DNA from: Pseudomonas sp. Irchel s3f7
Lineage (GTDB): Bacteria > Pseudomonadota > Gammaproteobacteria > Pseudomonadales > Pseudomonadaceae
Assembly (NCBI RefSeq): GCF_900187615.1
Contig: NZ_FYDO01000005.1
Span: 179,197-243,196, forward strand
Reading direction: 5' to 3'
DNA length: 64,000 nucleotides
Part shown: positions 28,283 through 35,966 of the stretch, one piece after another
How the letters are laid out: every line of letters begins with the position of its first letter
How positions within the stretch are numbered: position 1 is the stretch's first letter
Notes under the pieces: model-generated
Told to the model about the DNA's origin: nothing
Seen by the model: only the letters and a program-made list of their open reading frames with translations
Databases searched by the model: none
Position numbers and translations under genes: made by a program

Positions 28283-29806
28283 TTACTGCACTTCTACCGC
28301 CAGGCTTTCACTGATCTTTTTCTGCCAGATGGCAGGACCGGTGATGTGGACCGACTCGCCATTGCTGTCGACCGCAACGGTCACAGGCATGTCCTTGACG
28401 TCGAACTCGTAGATCGCTTCCATGCCCAGTTCGGCGAAAGCGACAACGCGGGATTTCTTGATCGCTTGCGCCACCAGGTAAGCCGCACCGCCGACAGCCA
28501 TCAGGTAGACGGCTTTGTGGTCCTTGATCGCTTCGATCGCGGTAGGGCCGCGCTCGGATTTGCCGATCATGCCCAGCAAGCCAGTCTGCTCGAGGATCTG
28601 ACGGGTGAACTTGTCCATCCGCGTTGCGGTGGTCGGGCCAGCCGGGCCAACCACTTCTTCGCGCACCGGATCAACCGGGCCGACGTAGTAGATGAAGCGA
28701 CCCTTGAGGTCGACCGGCAGGGTTTCGCCCTTGTTCAGCATCTCGACCATGCGCTTGTGCGCGGCGTCGCGACCGGTGAGCATCTTGCCGTTGAGCAGGA
28801 CGGTTTCGCCCGGCTTCCAGCTCTGCACGTCTTCCGGGGTCAGGGTGTCGAGGTTGACACGGCGGGCCGACGGGCCTGCTTCCCAGACGATTTCCGGGTA
28901 GGCGTCCAACGGTGGCGCTTCCTGGGCAACCGGGCCGGAGCCGTCGAGCACGAAGTGCGTGTGACGGGTGGCGGCGCAGTTCGGGATCATGCACACCGGC
29001 AGCGAAGCCGCGTGAGTCGGGTAGTCCATGATCTTCACGTCGAGCACGGTGGTCAGGCCACCGAGGCCCTGGGCGCCGATGCCCAACTGGTTGACCTTCT
29101 CGAACAGCTCCAGACGCATTTCTTCAATGCGGTTCTGTGGGCCGCGGGCCTTCAGCTCGTGAATGTCGATGGATTCCATCAACACTTCTTTAGCCATGAC
29201 AGCGGCTTTCTCGGCGGTGCCGCCGATGCCGATGCCGAGCATGCCCGGTGGGCACCAGCCGGCGCCCATTTCCGGAACGGTCTTCAGAACCCAGTCGACG
29301 ATCGAGTCGGACGGGTTGAGCATGGCCATTTTCGACTTGTTCTCGGAACCGCCGCCCTTGGCTGCCACGTCCACTTCCACGGTGTTACCCGGAACGATGG
29401 AGTAGTGGATAACGGCCGGAGTGTTGTCCTTGGTGTTCTTGCGAGCGCCCGCCGGGTCGGCGAGGATCGAAGCGCGCAGGACGTTTTCCGGCAGGTTGTA
29501 GGCGCGACGTACGCCCTCGTTGATCATGTCGTCCAGGCTCATGGTGGCGCCATCCCAACGCACGTCCATGCCCACGCGGACAAACACGGTCACGATGCCG
29601 GTGTCCTGGCAGATAGGACGGTGGCCGGTGGCGCACATGCGCGAGTTGATCAGGATCTGTGCCATCGAGTCGCGGGCCGCTGGCGATTCTTCGCGCAGGT
29701 AGGCCTCGTGCATCGCCTGGATGAAATCCACGGGGTGGTAATAGGAAATGAACTGCAGGGCGTCGGCAACGCTCTGAATCAGGTCGTCTTGCTTGATCAC
29801 GGTCAT
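28283..29806 (-). CDS. Class I (iron-sulfur) fumarate hydratase
   Basis: A 507-residue class I fumarase that interconverts fumarate and malate in the TCA cycle using an oxygen-labile 4Fe-4S cluster. It carries the alpha-domain motifs ATGHRPICQDTG and AKGGGSENKS, the GIGIGGTAEKA segment, and a C-terminal beta-domain (FVAFAELGMEAIYEF). It is a single-chain enzyme rather than the split two-subunit type. The ATG at 29806 has GAGGAG upstream. The leader contains a long hairpin (29842-29885). It is divergent from the diguanylate cyclase gene, as at the sadC locus of P. aeruginosa. Confidence 0.92.
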   Translation of the reverse strand: MTVIKQDDLIQSVADALQFISYYHPVDFIQAMHEAYLREESPAARDSMAQILINSRMCATGHRPICQDTGIVTVFVRVGMDVRWDGATMSLDDMINEGVRRAYNLPENVLRASILADPAGARKNTKDNTPAVIHYSIVPGNTVEVDVAAKGGGSENKSKMAMLNPSDSIVDWVLKTVPEMGAGWCPPGMLGIGIGGTAEKAAVMAKEVLMESIDIHELKARGPQNRIEEMRLELFEKVNQLGIGAQGLGGLTTVLDVKIMDYPTHAASLPVCMIPNCAATRHTHFVLDGSGPVAQEAPPLDAYPEIVWEAGPSARRVNLDTLTPEDVQSWKPGETVLLNGKMLTGRDAAHKRMVEMLNKGETLPVDLKGRFIYYVGPVDPVREEVVGPAGPTTATRMDKFTRQILEQTGLLGMIGKSERGPTAIEAIKDHKAVYLMAVGGAAYLVAQAIKKSRVVAFAELGMEAIYEFDVKDMPVTVAVDSNGESVHITGPAIWQKKISESLAVEVQ

Positions 29807-29841
29807 GAGTCGCGCTCCTCTAAAAGACGGGAACATTCAAT

Positions 29842-29885
29842 AAGGTGCTTGCAGCTTGGGTGCATCGGTCGGTTGCAAGCACCTT
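29842..29885 (-). promoter_or_regulatory. Long hairpin in the fumarase 5' leader
   Basis: A perfect 12-bp stem (AAGGTGCTTGCA with its complement) around a 20-base loop, 36-79 bp upstream of the fumarase start. It could affect message stability or translation. No downstream T-run was seen, so it is not a clear attenuator. Confidence 0.55.
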
Positions 29886-29923
29886 TCAAGGCACGCCGGG
29901 GCTGCTGGCGCGACGCTAAAAAG

Positions 29924-29942
29924 GCGCGGCAGTATACCGCGC
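29924..29942 (-). promoter_or_regulatory. TATACT box within a GC palindrome: fumarase promoter or terminator
   Basis: On the minus strand GCGCGG-TATACT-GCCGCGC is followed by CTTTTTAG. It can be read as a -10 box with a GC-rich discriminator, or as a small hairpin with a T-run. No good -35 box is visible. Confidence 0.4.
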
Positions 29943-30014
29943 ATCAAAGGCCGGCACACGCGCCGCCAGTCAATCGTTGGTCGCATATCGCACAGACTCG
30001 CAGGCGTTGGCGCA

Positions 30015-30070
30015 GGCTGCGATCTTGCGCGCCTAAGTAAAGTCAAAGGATCGCAGCCTTCGGCAGCTCC
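30015..30070. repeat. Decayed inverted repeat, GCTGCCGAAGGCTGCG family
   Basis: The right arm is intact (GGATCGCAGCCTTCGGCAGC); the left arm keeps only GGCTGCGATCTT. It is a degraded relative of the repeats at 21699-21775 and 51838-51891. Confidence 0.6.
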
Positions 30071-30213
30071 AACGGTGGGATGTCAGTCATGCTTTTGACG
30101 CCATTTTTTCGCCCCTGAAATGAATGGTCATTTAACGGCTACGACACTAAAGTGACACCTGGTCTGTAGAGTAGGACGCTCCGTCAGCCTCCATTTATTT
30201 GGTGAGTCAACGA

Positions 30214-31320
30214 TTGACCCATAACGCCATCCAGCGACTGTTACTCAAACGTTTTGCCCTCGCGGCCGGCACTTATGCCTTGGCATTGCTGTTGCTGTGG
30301 CTGGCGTATTTCACCGGTCATTATGAGGAGTCACTGCTCGCTGTGGCCGTCGGCAGCTCGCTGGTGGTCATCAGCCAGGCCACGCTGTTCGCGATGTTTT
30401 ATTGCGGATGGAACCAGCGTTTCAGCGATCCGAGCCTCACCGAAGCACAAGTGTTGCTGGGGCTGGGCTGGCAAACCTGGCTGATCGCCCATCTGGATGA
30501 AGCCCGGGGCGCGTTCCTGGTGTTTTATGTCCTGATCCTGCTCTTCGGTCTGTTCCATCTGTCGCGGCGCGCGTTTGTGCGTTGTGCGTTGCTGGTGTTC
30601 TTCAGCTTTTGCGCGATTACGCTCTGGGAGGGGTATCACTTCCAGTTGCAGGATCCGGCCATGGCGGTGTTGCAGGTGTGCGTGTTGTTGATCGTGCTGT
30701 TGTGGCTGGTGCTGTACGCCCGCTATGTTCAGGCCTCGCGACAACTGATGCGCCAACGGCGATTTGCCTTGCAGGCGCACCAGGACACCCTGCGCGGCAT
30801 GATGCGTCAGCTCGAGGATCTGGTGGCCACCGACGAACTGACCGGTCTGTTCAATCGTCGACATTTCCTGCGCCTGGCGTCCCGCGAGTTGAACGCCATG
30901 GACGCCGGTGTCGTGCATGGCCTGGCGCTGATCGATCTCGATCACTTCAAACGCATCAATGATGTACACGGCCATGCGGCCGGCGATCAGGTGTTGCAGG
31001 CTTTTGCCAGCGTGGCCACGGCCTGCCTGCGCGACGGCGACGTGCTGGCCCGCTACGGCGGTGAAGAGTTCGTGGTGCTGCTGCCCGATTGTGATGCCGA
31101 GCGGTTGACGGCTTGTTGCGAACGGCTGCGTATCGCCTTCACCGATGTCGAGATGGTGGGCCTGAATGTGCGCAATCTCAGCCTGTCGGCCGGCATGACC
31201 CTGCTGGAACTCGGCGATGACCTCGACGATGCCTTGCAACGGGCCGATCAGGCGCTCTATCGCGCCAAGCGTGACGGTCGCAATCGTTGCGCGGCGGCGT
31301 GGGAGAATGCCGATGCCTGA
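30214..31320 (+). CDS. sadC: Membrane diguanylate cyclase (SadC-like)
   Basis: A roughly 368-residue protein with five to six N-terminal membrane helices (about 10-175) and a C-terminal GGDEF domain (about 200-365) that makes cyclic di-GMP. The active-site motif is GGEEF, and the RxxD inhibitory site (RDGD) lies five residues before it, so product inhibition is likely. The locus, between fumarase and a ferredoxin reductase, matches that of SadC, which promotes biofilm and represses swarming in P. aeruginosa. The start is uncertain: TTG at 30214 has GGTGA eight bases upstream, while GTG at 30202 and TTG at 30199 lack a ribosome-binding site. Its stop overlaps the next gene. Confidence 0.82.
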   Translation: MTHNAIQRLLLKRFALAAGTYALALLLLWLAYFTGHYEESLLAVAVGSSLVVISQATLFAMFYCGWNQRFSDPSLTEAQVLLGLGWQTWLIAHLDEARGAFLVFYVLILLFGLFHLSRRAFVRCALLVFFSFCAITLWEGYHFQLQDPAMAVLQVCVLLIVLLWLVLYARYVQASRQLMRQRRFALQAHQDTLRGMMRQLEDLVATDELTGLFNRRHFLRLASRELNAMDAGVVHGLALIDLDHFKRINDVHGHAAGDQVLQAFASVATACLRDGDVLARYGGEEFVVLLPDCDAERLTACCERLRIAFTDVEMVGLNVRNLSLSAGMTLLELGDDLDDALQRADQALYRAKRDGRNRCAAAWENADA

Positions 31321-32248
31321 GCTACGGGTCGGTGATCGCCAATGGTCGGTGGCGGCGGGCAGCAATCTGCTCGATGCGCTGAATCAGAACGGTGTGGCGG
31401 TACCTTATAGCTGTCGCGCCGGCAGTTGCCATGCGTGCCTGGTGCAGTGCGTGCAAGGGTTGCCGAGCGACAGTCGCCCTGATGCCTTGAGTGCGCAGCA
31501 GCGTGAGCAAGGCTGGCGCCTGGCGTGCCAGTGCCAGGTGAGCGAAGACTTGCAGGTGCATGCCTTTGATCCGGTGGTTGATGGTCGCCCGGCCGAGATT
31601 TCAGCCGTCGACTGGTTGAGCGCCACGGTGCTGCGCTTGCGTGTGATCCCGCAACGGCCGTTGCGCTACAGCGCTGGACAGCATCTGGTGTTGTGGGCCG
31701 GTCATGTTGCGCGCCCGTACTCGCTGGCGAGCTTGCCGCAAGACGAACGTTTTCTGGAGTTTCATCTCGATTGCCGTCTTCCGGGGCAATTCAGTGATGC
31801 GGCCCGCCAATTCAAAATCGGCGATCCGATCCGCCTCGGCGAGCTGCGCGGTGGCGCCTTGCATTATGACCCTGACTGGCACACTCGGCCGCTGTGGCTG
31901 ATGGCGGCAGGCACGGGGTTGGGGCCGTTGTTCGGTGTTTTGCGCGAAGCCCTGCGCCACAATCACGAAGGGCCAATCCGCGTTATTCACCTGGCCCATG
32001 ATGCTGCTGAGCATTACCTGGCCAAACCCCTGCAAGCCATGGCGGCCAGCCGCCCGAACCTGAGTGTCGAGCTGTGGACGCCGGCCGAGTTGCCAGCGGC
32101 TTTGGCGCAACTGCGGCTTGTTTCACGGCAAACCCTGGCCTTACTCTGCGGAGGCCCCGACAGCGTCGACGCCTTTGCCCGGCGCCTTTACCTGGCGGGA
32201 TTGCCGCGCAATCAACTGCTGGCCGATGTCTTCCTGCCCCGTGGTTGA
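31313..32248 (+). CDS. 2Fe-2S ferredoxin / NAD(P)H-flavin reductase fusion
   Basis: A 311-residue electron-transfer protein. An N-terminal plant-type ferredoxin domain (about 1-85) has cluster cysteines in CRAGSCHACLVQC and a later CQC. A ferredoxin-NADP reductase-like FAD domain (RPYSLASL) and NAD domain (AAGTGLGPLFGVLREAL) follow. This is the layout of oxygenase reductase components, but no oxygenase is nearby. The ATG lies inside the cyclase gene eight bases before its stop, so translation is coupled. The partner is unknown. Confidence 0.85.
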   Translation: MPELRVGDRQWSVAAGSNLLDALNQNGVAVPYSCRAGSCHACLVQCVQGLPSDSRPDALSAQQREQGWRLACQCQVSEDLQVHAFDPVVDGRPAEISAVDWLSATVLRLRVIPQRPLRYSAGQHLVLWAGHVARPYSLASLPQDERFLEFHLDCRLPGQFSDAARQFKIGDPIRLGELRGGALHYDPDWHTRPLWLMAAGTGLGPLFGVLREALRHNHEGPIRVIHLAHDAAEHYLAKPLQAMAASRPNLSVELWTPAELPAALAQLRLVSRQTLALLCGGPDSVDAFARRLYLAGLPRNQLLADVFLPRG

Positions 32249-32277
32249 GCGCTGACTTCTCAGACGCGAGACCTGCC

Positions 32278-33027
32278 ATGACCGATGCCATCCAAGTTGA
32301 ACGCGAACGCGGCCTGCTGACCCTGCGCCTGAATCGCCCCGACAAGAAAAACGCCCTGACCCGCGCCATGTACAGCCAATTGGCCGAAGCGCTGAAACAG
32401 GCCGACAGCGATCCTGCCATCAACGCGGTGCTGATCACCGGTTCCGCCGAGTGCTTCACTGCCGGCAACGACATCGCTGACTTTATTCAGCAACCGCCGA
32501 GCAACCTCGACAGCCCGGTGTTCCACTTCATGCTCAACCTGCTCGAATGCCGCAAACCGGTGATCGCCGCCGTGGCCGGTGCGGCAGTGGGCATTGGTAC
32601 GACGATGTTGCTGCACTGCGATCTGGTTTACGTCAGCCGCGATGCACGCTTGCGCATGCCGTTCGTCAATCTCGGTTTATGCCCGGAGTTCGGTTCCAGC
32701 CTGATCCTGCCGCGGCTGCTTGGGCAGGCCAAAGCGGCGGAACTGTTGTTGCTGGGAGAAGGCTTTAATGGTGAACAAGCTGCGGCGTGGGGCATTGCGT
32801 CCGAAGCGCTGGGCAGTGGCGAAGAAGCCTTGGCCAGGGCGCGGGAGATGGCCTTGCGATTCGAATCGCTGCCACCGGAAGCGGTACGCATCAGCAAGCA
32901 ATTGATGAAAGCGCCGGATCGGGAACTGCTGCGCAGAGTGATCGAGGAGGAGGGCGCGTTGTTTACCCAGCGGCTGCGATCGCCGGAAGCATTGGCGGCG
33001 CTGACCGGGTTTATCAAGCGGCATTGA
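32278..33027 (+). CDS. Enoyl-CoA hydratase/isomerase family protein
   Basis: A 249-residue crotonase-fold enzyme. The oxyanion-hole segments are CFTAGNDIADF and AAVAGAAVGIGT, and the second catalytic region is GLCPEFGSSL. The first catalytic Glu is less obvious than in true beta-oxidation hydratases, so an isomerase or other crotonase activity is possible. It starts 29 bases after the reductase in the same direction and is probably the last gene of that operon. Confidence 0.8.
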   Translation: MTDAIQVERERGLLTLRLNRPDKKNALTRAMYSQLAEALKQADSDPAINAVLITGSAECFTAGNDIADFIQQPPSNLDSPVFHFMLNLLECRKPVIAAVAGAAVGIGTTMLLHCDLVYVSRDARLRMPFVNLGLCPEFGSSLILPRLLGQAKAAELLLLGEGFNGEQAAAWGIASEALGSGEEALARAREMALRFESLPPEAVRISKQLMKAPDRELLRRVIEEEGALFTQRLRSPEALAALTGFIKRH

Positions 33028-33039
33028 GTTGGTAGCCTT

Positions 33040-33117
33040 CATCGCTGGCAAGCCAGCTCCTACAGTTGATTTGCGGTGTTCATACGATCCCTGTAGGAGC
33101 TGGCTTGCCAGCGATGA
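33040..33117. repeat. REP pair (REPIN)
   Basis: Inverted copies at 33040-33064 and 33090-33117 between the convergent hydratase and pyruvate kinase genes. Confidence 0.85.
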
Positions 33118-33154
33118 GGCCAGATCAGAAGACTCACCTTCAGGATCAGAATGC

Positions 33155-33190
33155 AAAAAGCCCCGCCATTCACATGGCGGGGCTTTTGTT
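33155..33190 (-). terminator. Intrinsic terminator of pykA
   Basis: A perfect 14-bp stem (AAAAGCCCCGCCAT, loop TCAC) with A/T runs on both sides, 18 bp past the pykA stop. It can also stop transcription arriving from the hydratase side. Confidence 0.9.
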
Positions 33191-33207
33191 TTTCAGCGAC
33201 CGGTCAA

Positions 33208-34659
33208 TCAGACCATCGGGTCGCCAACGTGCAGGATCTTCATGCCGTTGGTGCCGCCGGTGGCGTGGTAGCTGTCGCCCTTGGTCAGGATGACCCAGTC
33301 GCCTTTCTCCACGACGCCGCGCTTGACCAGCTCGTCGATCGCCTTCTGGCTGACTTCGTTCGGTGCCAGCGAAGCCGGGTCGAACGGGATGGTGTACACG
33401 CCACGGAACATCGCCGCGCGGGCCTGGGCTTCGCGGTGCGGGGTGAACGCGTAGATCGGCACCGAGGAACGGATACGCGACATGATCAGCGGGGTGTAAC
33501 CGCTTTCAGTCAGTGCGATGATCGCTTTCACGCCCGGGAAGTGGTTGGCGGTGTACATGGTCGCCAGCGCAATGCTTTCATCGCAACGCTCGAACTCTTT
33601 GCCGATGCGGTGGCTGGAGGTCTTGCTGGTCGGGTGCTTTTCGGCACCGACGCAGATACGCGCCATGGCCTGAACGGCTTCCAGCGGGTACAGACCGGCA
33701 GCACTTTCGGCCGAGAGCATCACGGCGTCGGTGTAGTCGAGCACGGCGTTGGCCACGTCGGACACTTCGGCGCGGGTCGGCATCGGGTTCTGGATCATCG
33801 ACTCCATCATCTGGGTCGCAACGATCACAGCCTTGTTGTGGCGGCGTGCGTGCAGAATGATTTTCTTCTGAATGCCCACCAGCTCGGCGTCACCGATTTC
33901 CACGCCCAGGTCACCACGGGCAACCATCACCGCGTCGGACGCCTTGATCAGACCGTCGAGGGTTTCGTCATCGGCCACGGCTTCGGCACGTTCGATCTTC
34001 GCCACCAGCCAAGCGGTGCCGCCGGCCTCGTCGCGCAGTTGGCGGGCGTATTCCATGTCGGCAGCGTCACGCGGGAAAGAGACCGCGAGGTAGTCGACTT
34101 CCATTTCCGCCGCGAGCTTGATGTCGGCCTTGTCTTTTTCAGTCAGGGCTGGTGCGGTCAGGCCGCCACCGCGACGGTTGATGCCTTTATGGTCCGACAG
34201 CGGGCCGCCGATGGTCACGGTGCAATGCAGTTCGGTGGCGGTAGCGGTGTCGACGCGCATGACCACGCGACCGTCGTCGAGCAGCAGCTCGTCGCCGACG
34301 CCGCAGTCCTTTACCAGGTCCGGGTAGTCGATACCGACCACTTGCTGGTTGCCTTCGGTCAGAGGATGGCTGGTGGAGAAGGTGAATTGATCACCGATCT
34401 TCAGCTCGATCTTCTTGTTGGCAAATTTGGCGATACGGATTTTCGGGCCTTGCAGGTCACCCAGCAGGGCGACGAAGCGACCGTGCTTGGCCGCGAGGTC
34501 ACGCACCAGCTTGGCGCGAGCCTTGTGCTCGTCCGGGGTGCCGTGGGAAAAGTTCAGGCGGGCGACGTCCAGGCCAGCCAGAATCAGCTGTTCGAGAACT
34601 TCCGGCGAGTTACTGGCCGGGCCAAGGGTAGCGACGATTTTGGTACGACGGACGGACAT
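33208..34659 (-). CDS. pykA: Pyruvate kinase
   Basis: A 483-residue pyruvate kinase that converts phosphoenolpyruvate and ADP to pyruvate and ATP. It has the N-terminal RRTKIVATLGPAS, the barrel with LNFSHG, the active-site helix VAKIERAEAV, ARGDLGVEI and ATQMMESMI, the lid domain, and a C-terminal regulatory domain. The length equals that of the main P. aeruginosa enzyme PykA, which sits at the same locus. The start at 34659 is preceded by CAGGAG. Confidence 0.95.
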   Translation of the reverse strand: MSVRRTKIVATLGPASNSPEVLEQLILAGLDVARLNFSHGTPDEHKARAKLVRDLAAKHGRFVALLGDLQGPKIRIAKFANKKIELKIGDQFTFSTSHPLTEGNQQVVGIDYPDLVKDCGVGDELLLDDGRVVMRVDTATATELHCTVTIGGPLSDHKGINRRGGGLTAPALTEKDKADIKLAAEMEVDYLAVSFPRDAADMEYARQLRDEAGGTAWLVAKIERAEAVADDETLDGLIKASDAVMVARGDLGVEIGDAELVGIQKKIILHARRHNKAVIVATQMMESMIQNPMPTRAEVSDVANAVLDYTDAVMLSAESAAGLYPLEAVQAMARICVGAEKHPTSKTSSHRIGKEFERCDESIALATMYTANHFPGVKAIIALTESGYTPLIMSRIRSSVPIYAFTPHREAQARAAMFRGVYTIPFDPASLAPNEVSQKAIDELVKRGVVEKGDWVILTKGDSYHATGGTNGMKILHVGDPMV

Positions 34660-34784
34660 GCAAAGACTCCTGAGTTCAAGCGCTGAGTGAGGCTACTATG
34701 CTCCGAATGTGTAGTCATTGTTCGTGTGCACTACTTTTCAGGAAGAGTTTGGTTTTAATGAAAAACCAGATGTTGCCCCGATCT

Positions 34785-34886
34785 CTGTAGGCGCGAGCCT
34801 GCTCGCGATGAACTCAAGTGCGATGCGTTTCTTCAGTAAATACGCATTATCGTTAACCTCCATCGCGAGCAAGCTTGCTCCTACAG
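34785..34886. repeat. REP pair (REPIN), GCGAGC type
   Basis: Inverted copies at 34785-34811 and 34860-34886 in the divergent gap between pykA and the lipoprotein gene. The rest of this 299-bp gap should hold both promoters, but no clear boxes were identified. Confidence 0.8.
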
Positions 34887-34958
34887 TGGTCTGTGGTGTC
34901 TGAGGGTTGAAGATTTTCGTCCGCGGGTCGATACAGCGTTCAAGACAGGAGATCCCCC

Positions 34959-35345
34959 ATGCGATTCGTGCTCATTGCCGCCCTTGCCATCAGCGTCCTC
35001 AGCGTCACGGGCTGCACCCGTTGGTCGATGAACCATCACTTGAACAATGCCTACAAAGCCTATGACCGGGGCAATTGCGAGCAAGTCATGCTTGAACTGT
35101 CCAAGGTCGAGCGCGAAAGCCGGGCGCGACCTTATGTGTGGCCCGAAGCATCGATGATGCGCGGCCTGTGCCTGGAACGGCAGAAGATGTTCGTCGATGC
35201 GGCGCAGACGTATCAGTTCATCATCGCCTCGTATCCCCAGAGCGAATACGCCTACCGCGCCCGCGCCCGTCTGGAAACCCTGCAAAGCCTGGGGCACTAC
35301 CCGTTGCGCAGTGCGGCAGCGGCGGTACGCCCGACGCAGTTCTGA
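34959..35345 (+). CDS. Small TPR-like lipoprotein
   Basis: A 128-residue lipoprotein with a short hydrophobic signal ending in the lipobox SVTGC (Cys19). The mature part forms paired helices (NAYKAYDRGNCEQVMLELSKV; FVDAAQTYQFIIASYPQSEY) typical of TPR proteins. It probably resides in the outer membrane as an assembly or scaffolding factor. GGAGA lies ahead of the ATG at 34959. The partner is unknown. Confidence 0.75.
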   Translation: MRFVLIAALAISVLSVTGCTRWSMNHHLNNAYKAYDRGNCEQVMLELSKVERESRARPYVWPEASMMRGLCLERQKMFVDAAQTYQFIIASYPQSEYAYRARARLETLQSLGHYPLRSAAAAVRPTQF

Positions 35346-35402
35346 TGGCGGCTGTCATTCAATGACTGGCTCACCGGCGGTGGTGAGCTATAGTCGAATA
35401 AA

Positions 35403-35430
35403 CCGGTTTGGAGCCTGGTCTCCAATCCGG
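35403..35430 (+). promoter_or_regulatory. Hairpin in the leader of the PilZ gene
   Basis: CCGGTTTGGAG pairs with CTCCAATCCGG with one mismatch, shortly after a TATAGT box (about 35391). It may start a structured leader or a small RNA. A second small hairpin lies at 35542-35558 near the start codon. Confidence 0.4.
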
Positions 35431-35577
35431 GGCAACACCTGCAACCGGCATTGGCAAGACACAGCACTCCGAGAACTGGCGCACCGGGAGCGGGGAGAGC
35501 GGGCACTTATTTAAGGCAGTCCCGTTCCGAAGCAGTAGTGCGGCTCTGCTTAAGAGCCTGGCATAGTGAATGTCCAC

Positions 35578-35937
35578 ATGTTTACCGACCGCCGAATCGA
35601 GCGGCACCAACTGCCGTACTTTTTGAGAGTCTTCAACAGCCACACGGACAAGCCCATTGGCTATCTGGGCAATGTGTCCGAAGACGGGTTGATGTTGATC
35701 AGTCAGCTGCCGATGATGATCGGCGCCGAATTCATTTTGCGCCTCAAGATCCCCGTCAGTGAGGGCAGCCCGCAAGTTATCGACCTGCGGGCGTGTTGCC
35801 TGTGGTGCCATGAAGACGCAACACCTCACCACTATGACGCCGGATTTTGCCTGCAACGGGCGCCGCCGGAATATGGGCAACTGGTCGAGGCGTTGAAGCA
35901 GTATTTCAGTTTTCAGTCGTTGCCAGCTTCGGCCTGA
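35578..35937 (+). CDS. PilZ-domain cyclic di-GMP receptor
   Basis: A 119-residue single PilZ domain. The two c-di-GMP-binding elements are visible: an Arg-rich N-terminus (DRRIERHQL, RxxxR type) and the strand motif GNVSEDGLML (N/DxSxxG). It probably binds cyclic di-GMP and signals by protein contact. The start may be the ATG at 35578 or the GTG at 35566, which would add four residues. The 220-bp upstream leader is unusually long and structured. It is convergent with the DUF58 gene. Confidence 0.8.
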   Translation: MFTDRRIERHQLPYFLRVFNSHTDKPIGYLGNVSEDGLMLISQLPMMIGAEFILRLKIPVSEGSPQVIDLRACCLWCHEDATPHHYDAGFCLQRAPPEYGQLVEALKQYFSFQSLPASA

Positions 35938-35966
35938 TATCAACCGAGCCTGCGCCGGGGGCATCG

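Larger units (their letters stand above)
29807..30213. other. 407-bp divergent intergenic region
   Basis: It lies between fumarase and the diguanylate cyclase. From left to right it holds the fumarase leader with a 12-bp-stem hairpin, a GC-flanked TATACT box, and a decayed GCTGCGATC-type repeat, then AT-rich sequence before 30199. No credible gene is seen. Confidence 0.6.

Noticed and set aside
28346..30040. 564-codon plus-strand open frame
   Set aside because: Antisense to the class I fumarase, with shadow composition; it runs through the fumarase leader and repeat.
33151..34686. 511-codon plus-strand open frame
   Set aside because: Antisense to pykA, beginning in its terminator; shadow composition.
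34660..34760. HexR operator before pykA
   Set aside because: A TGTAGT...ACTACT pattern is visible but spacing and sequence do not match the HexR site well enough to claim.
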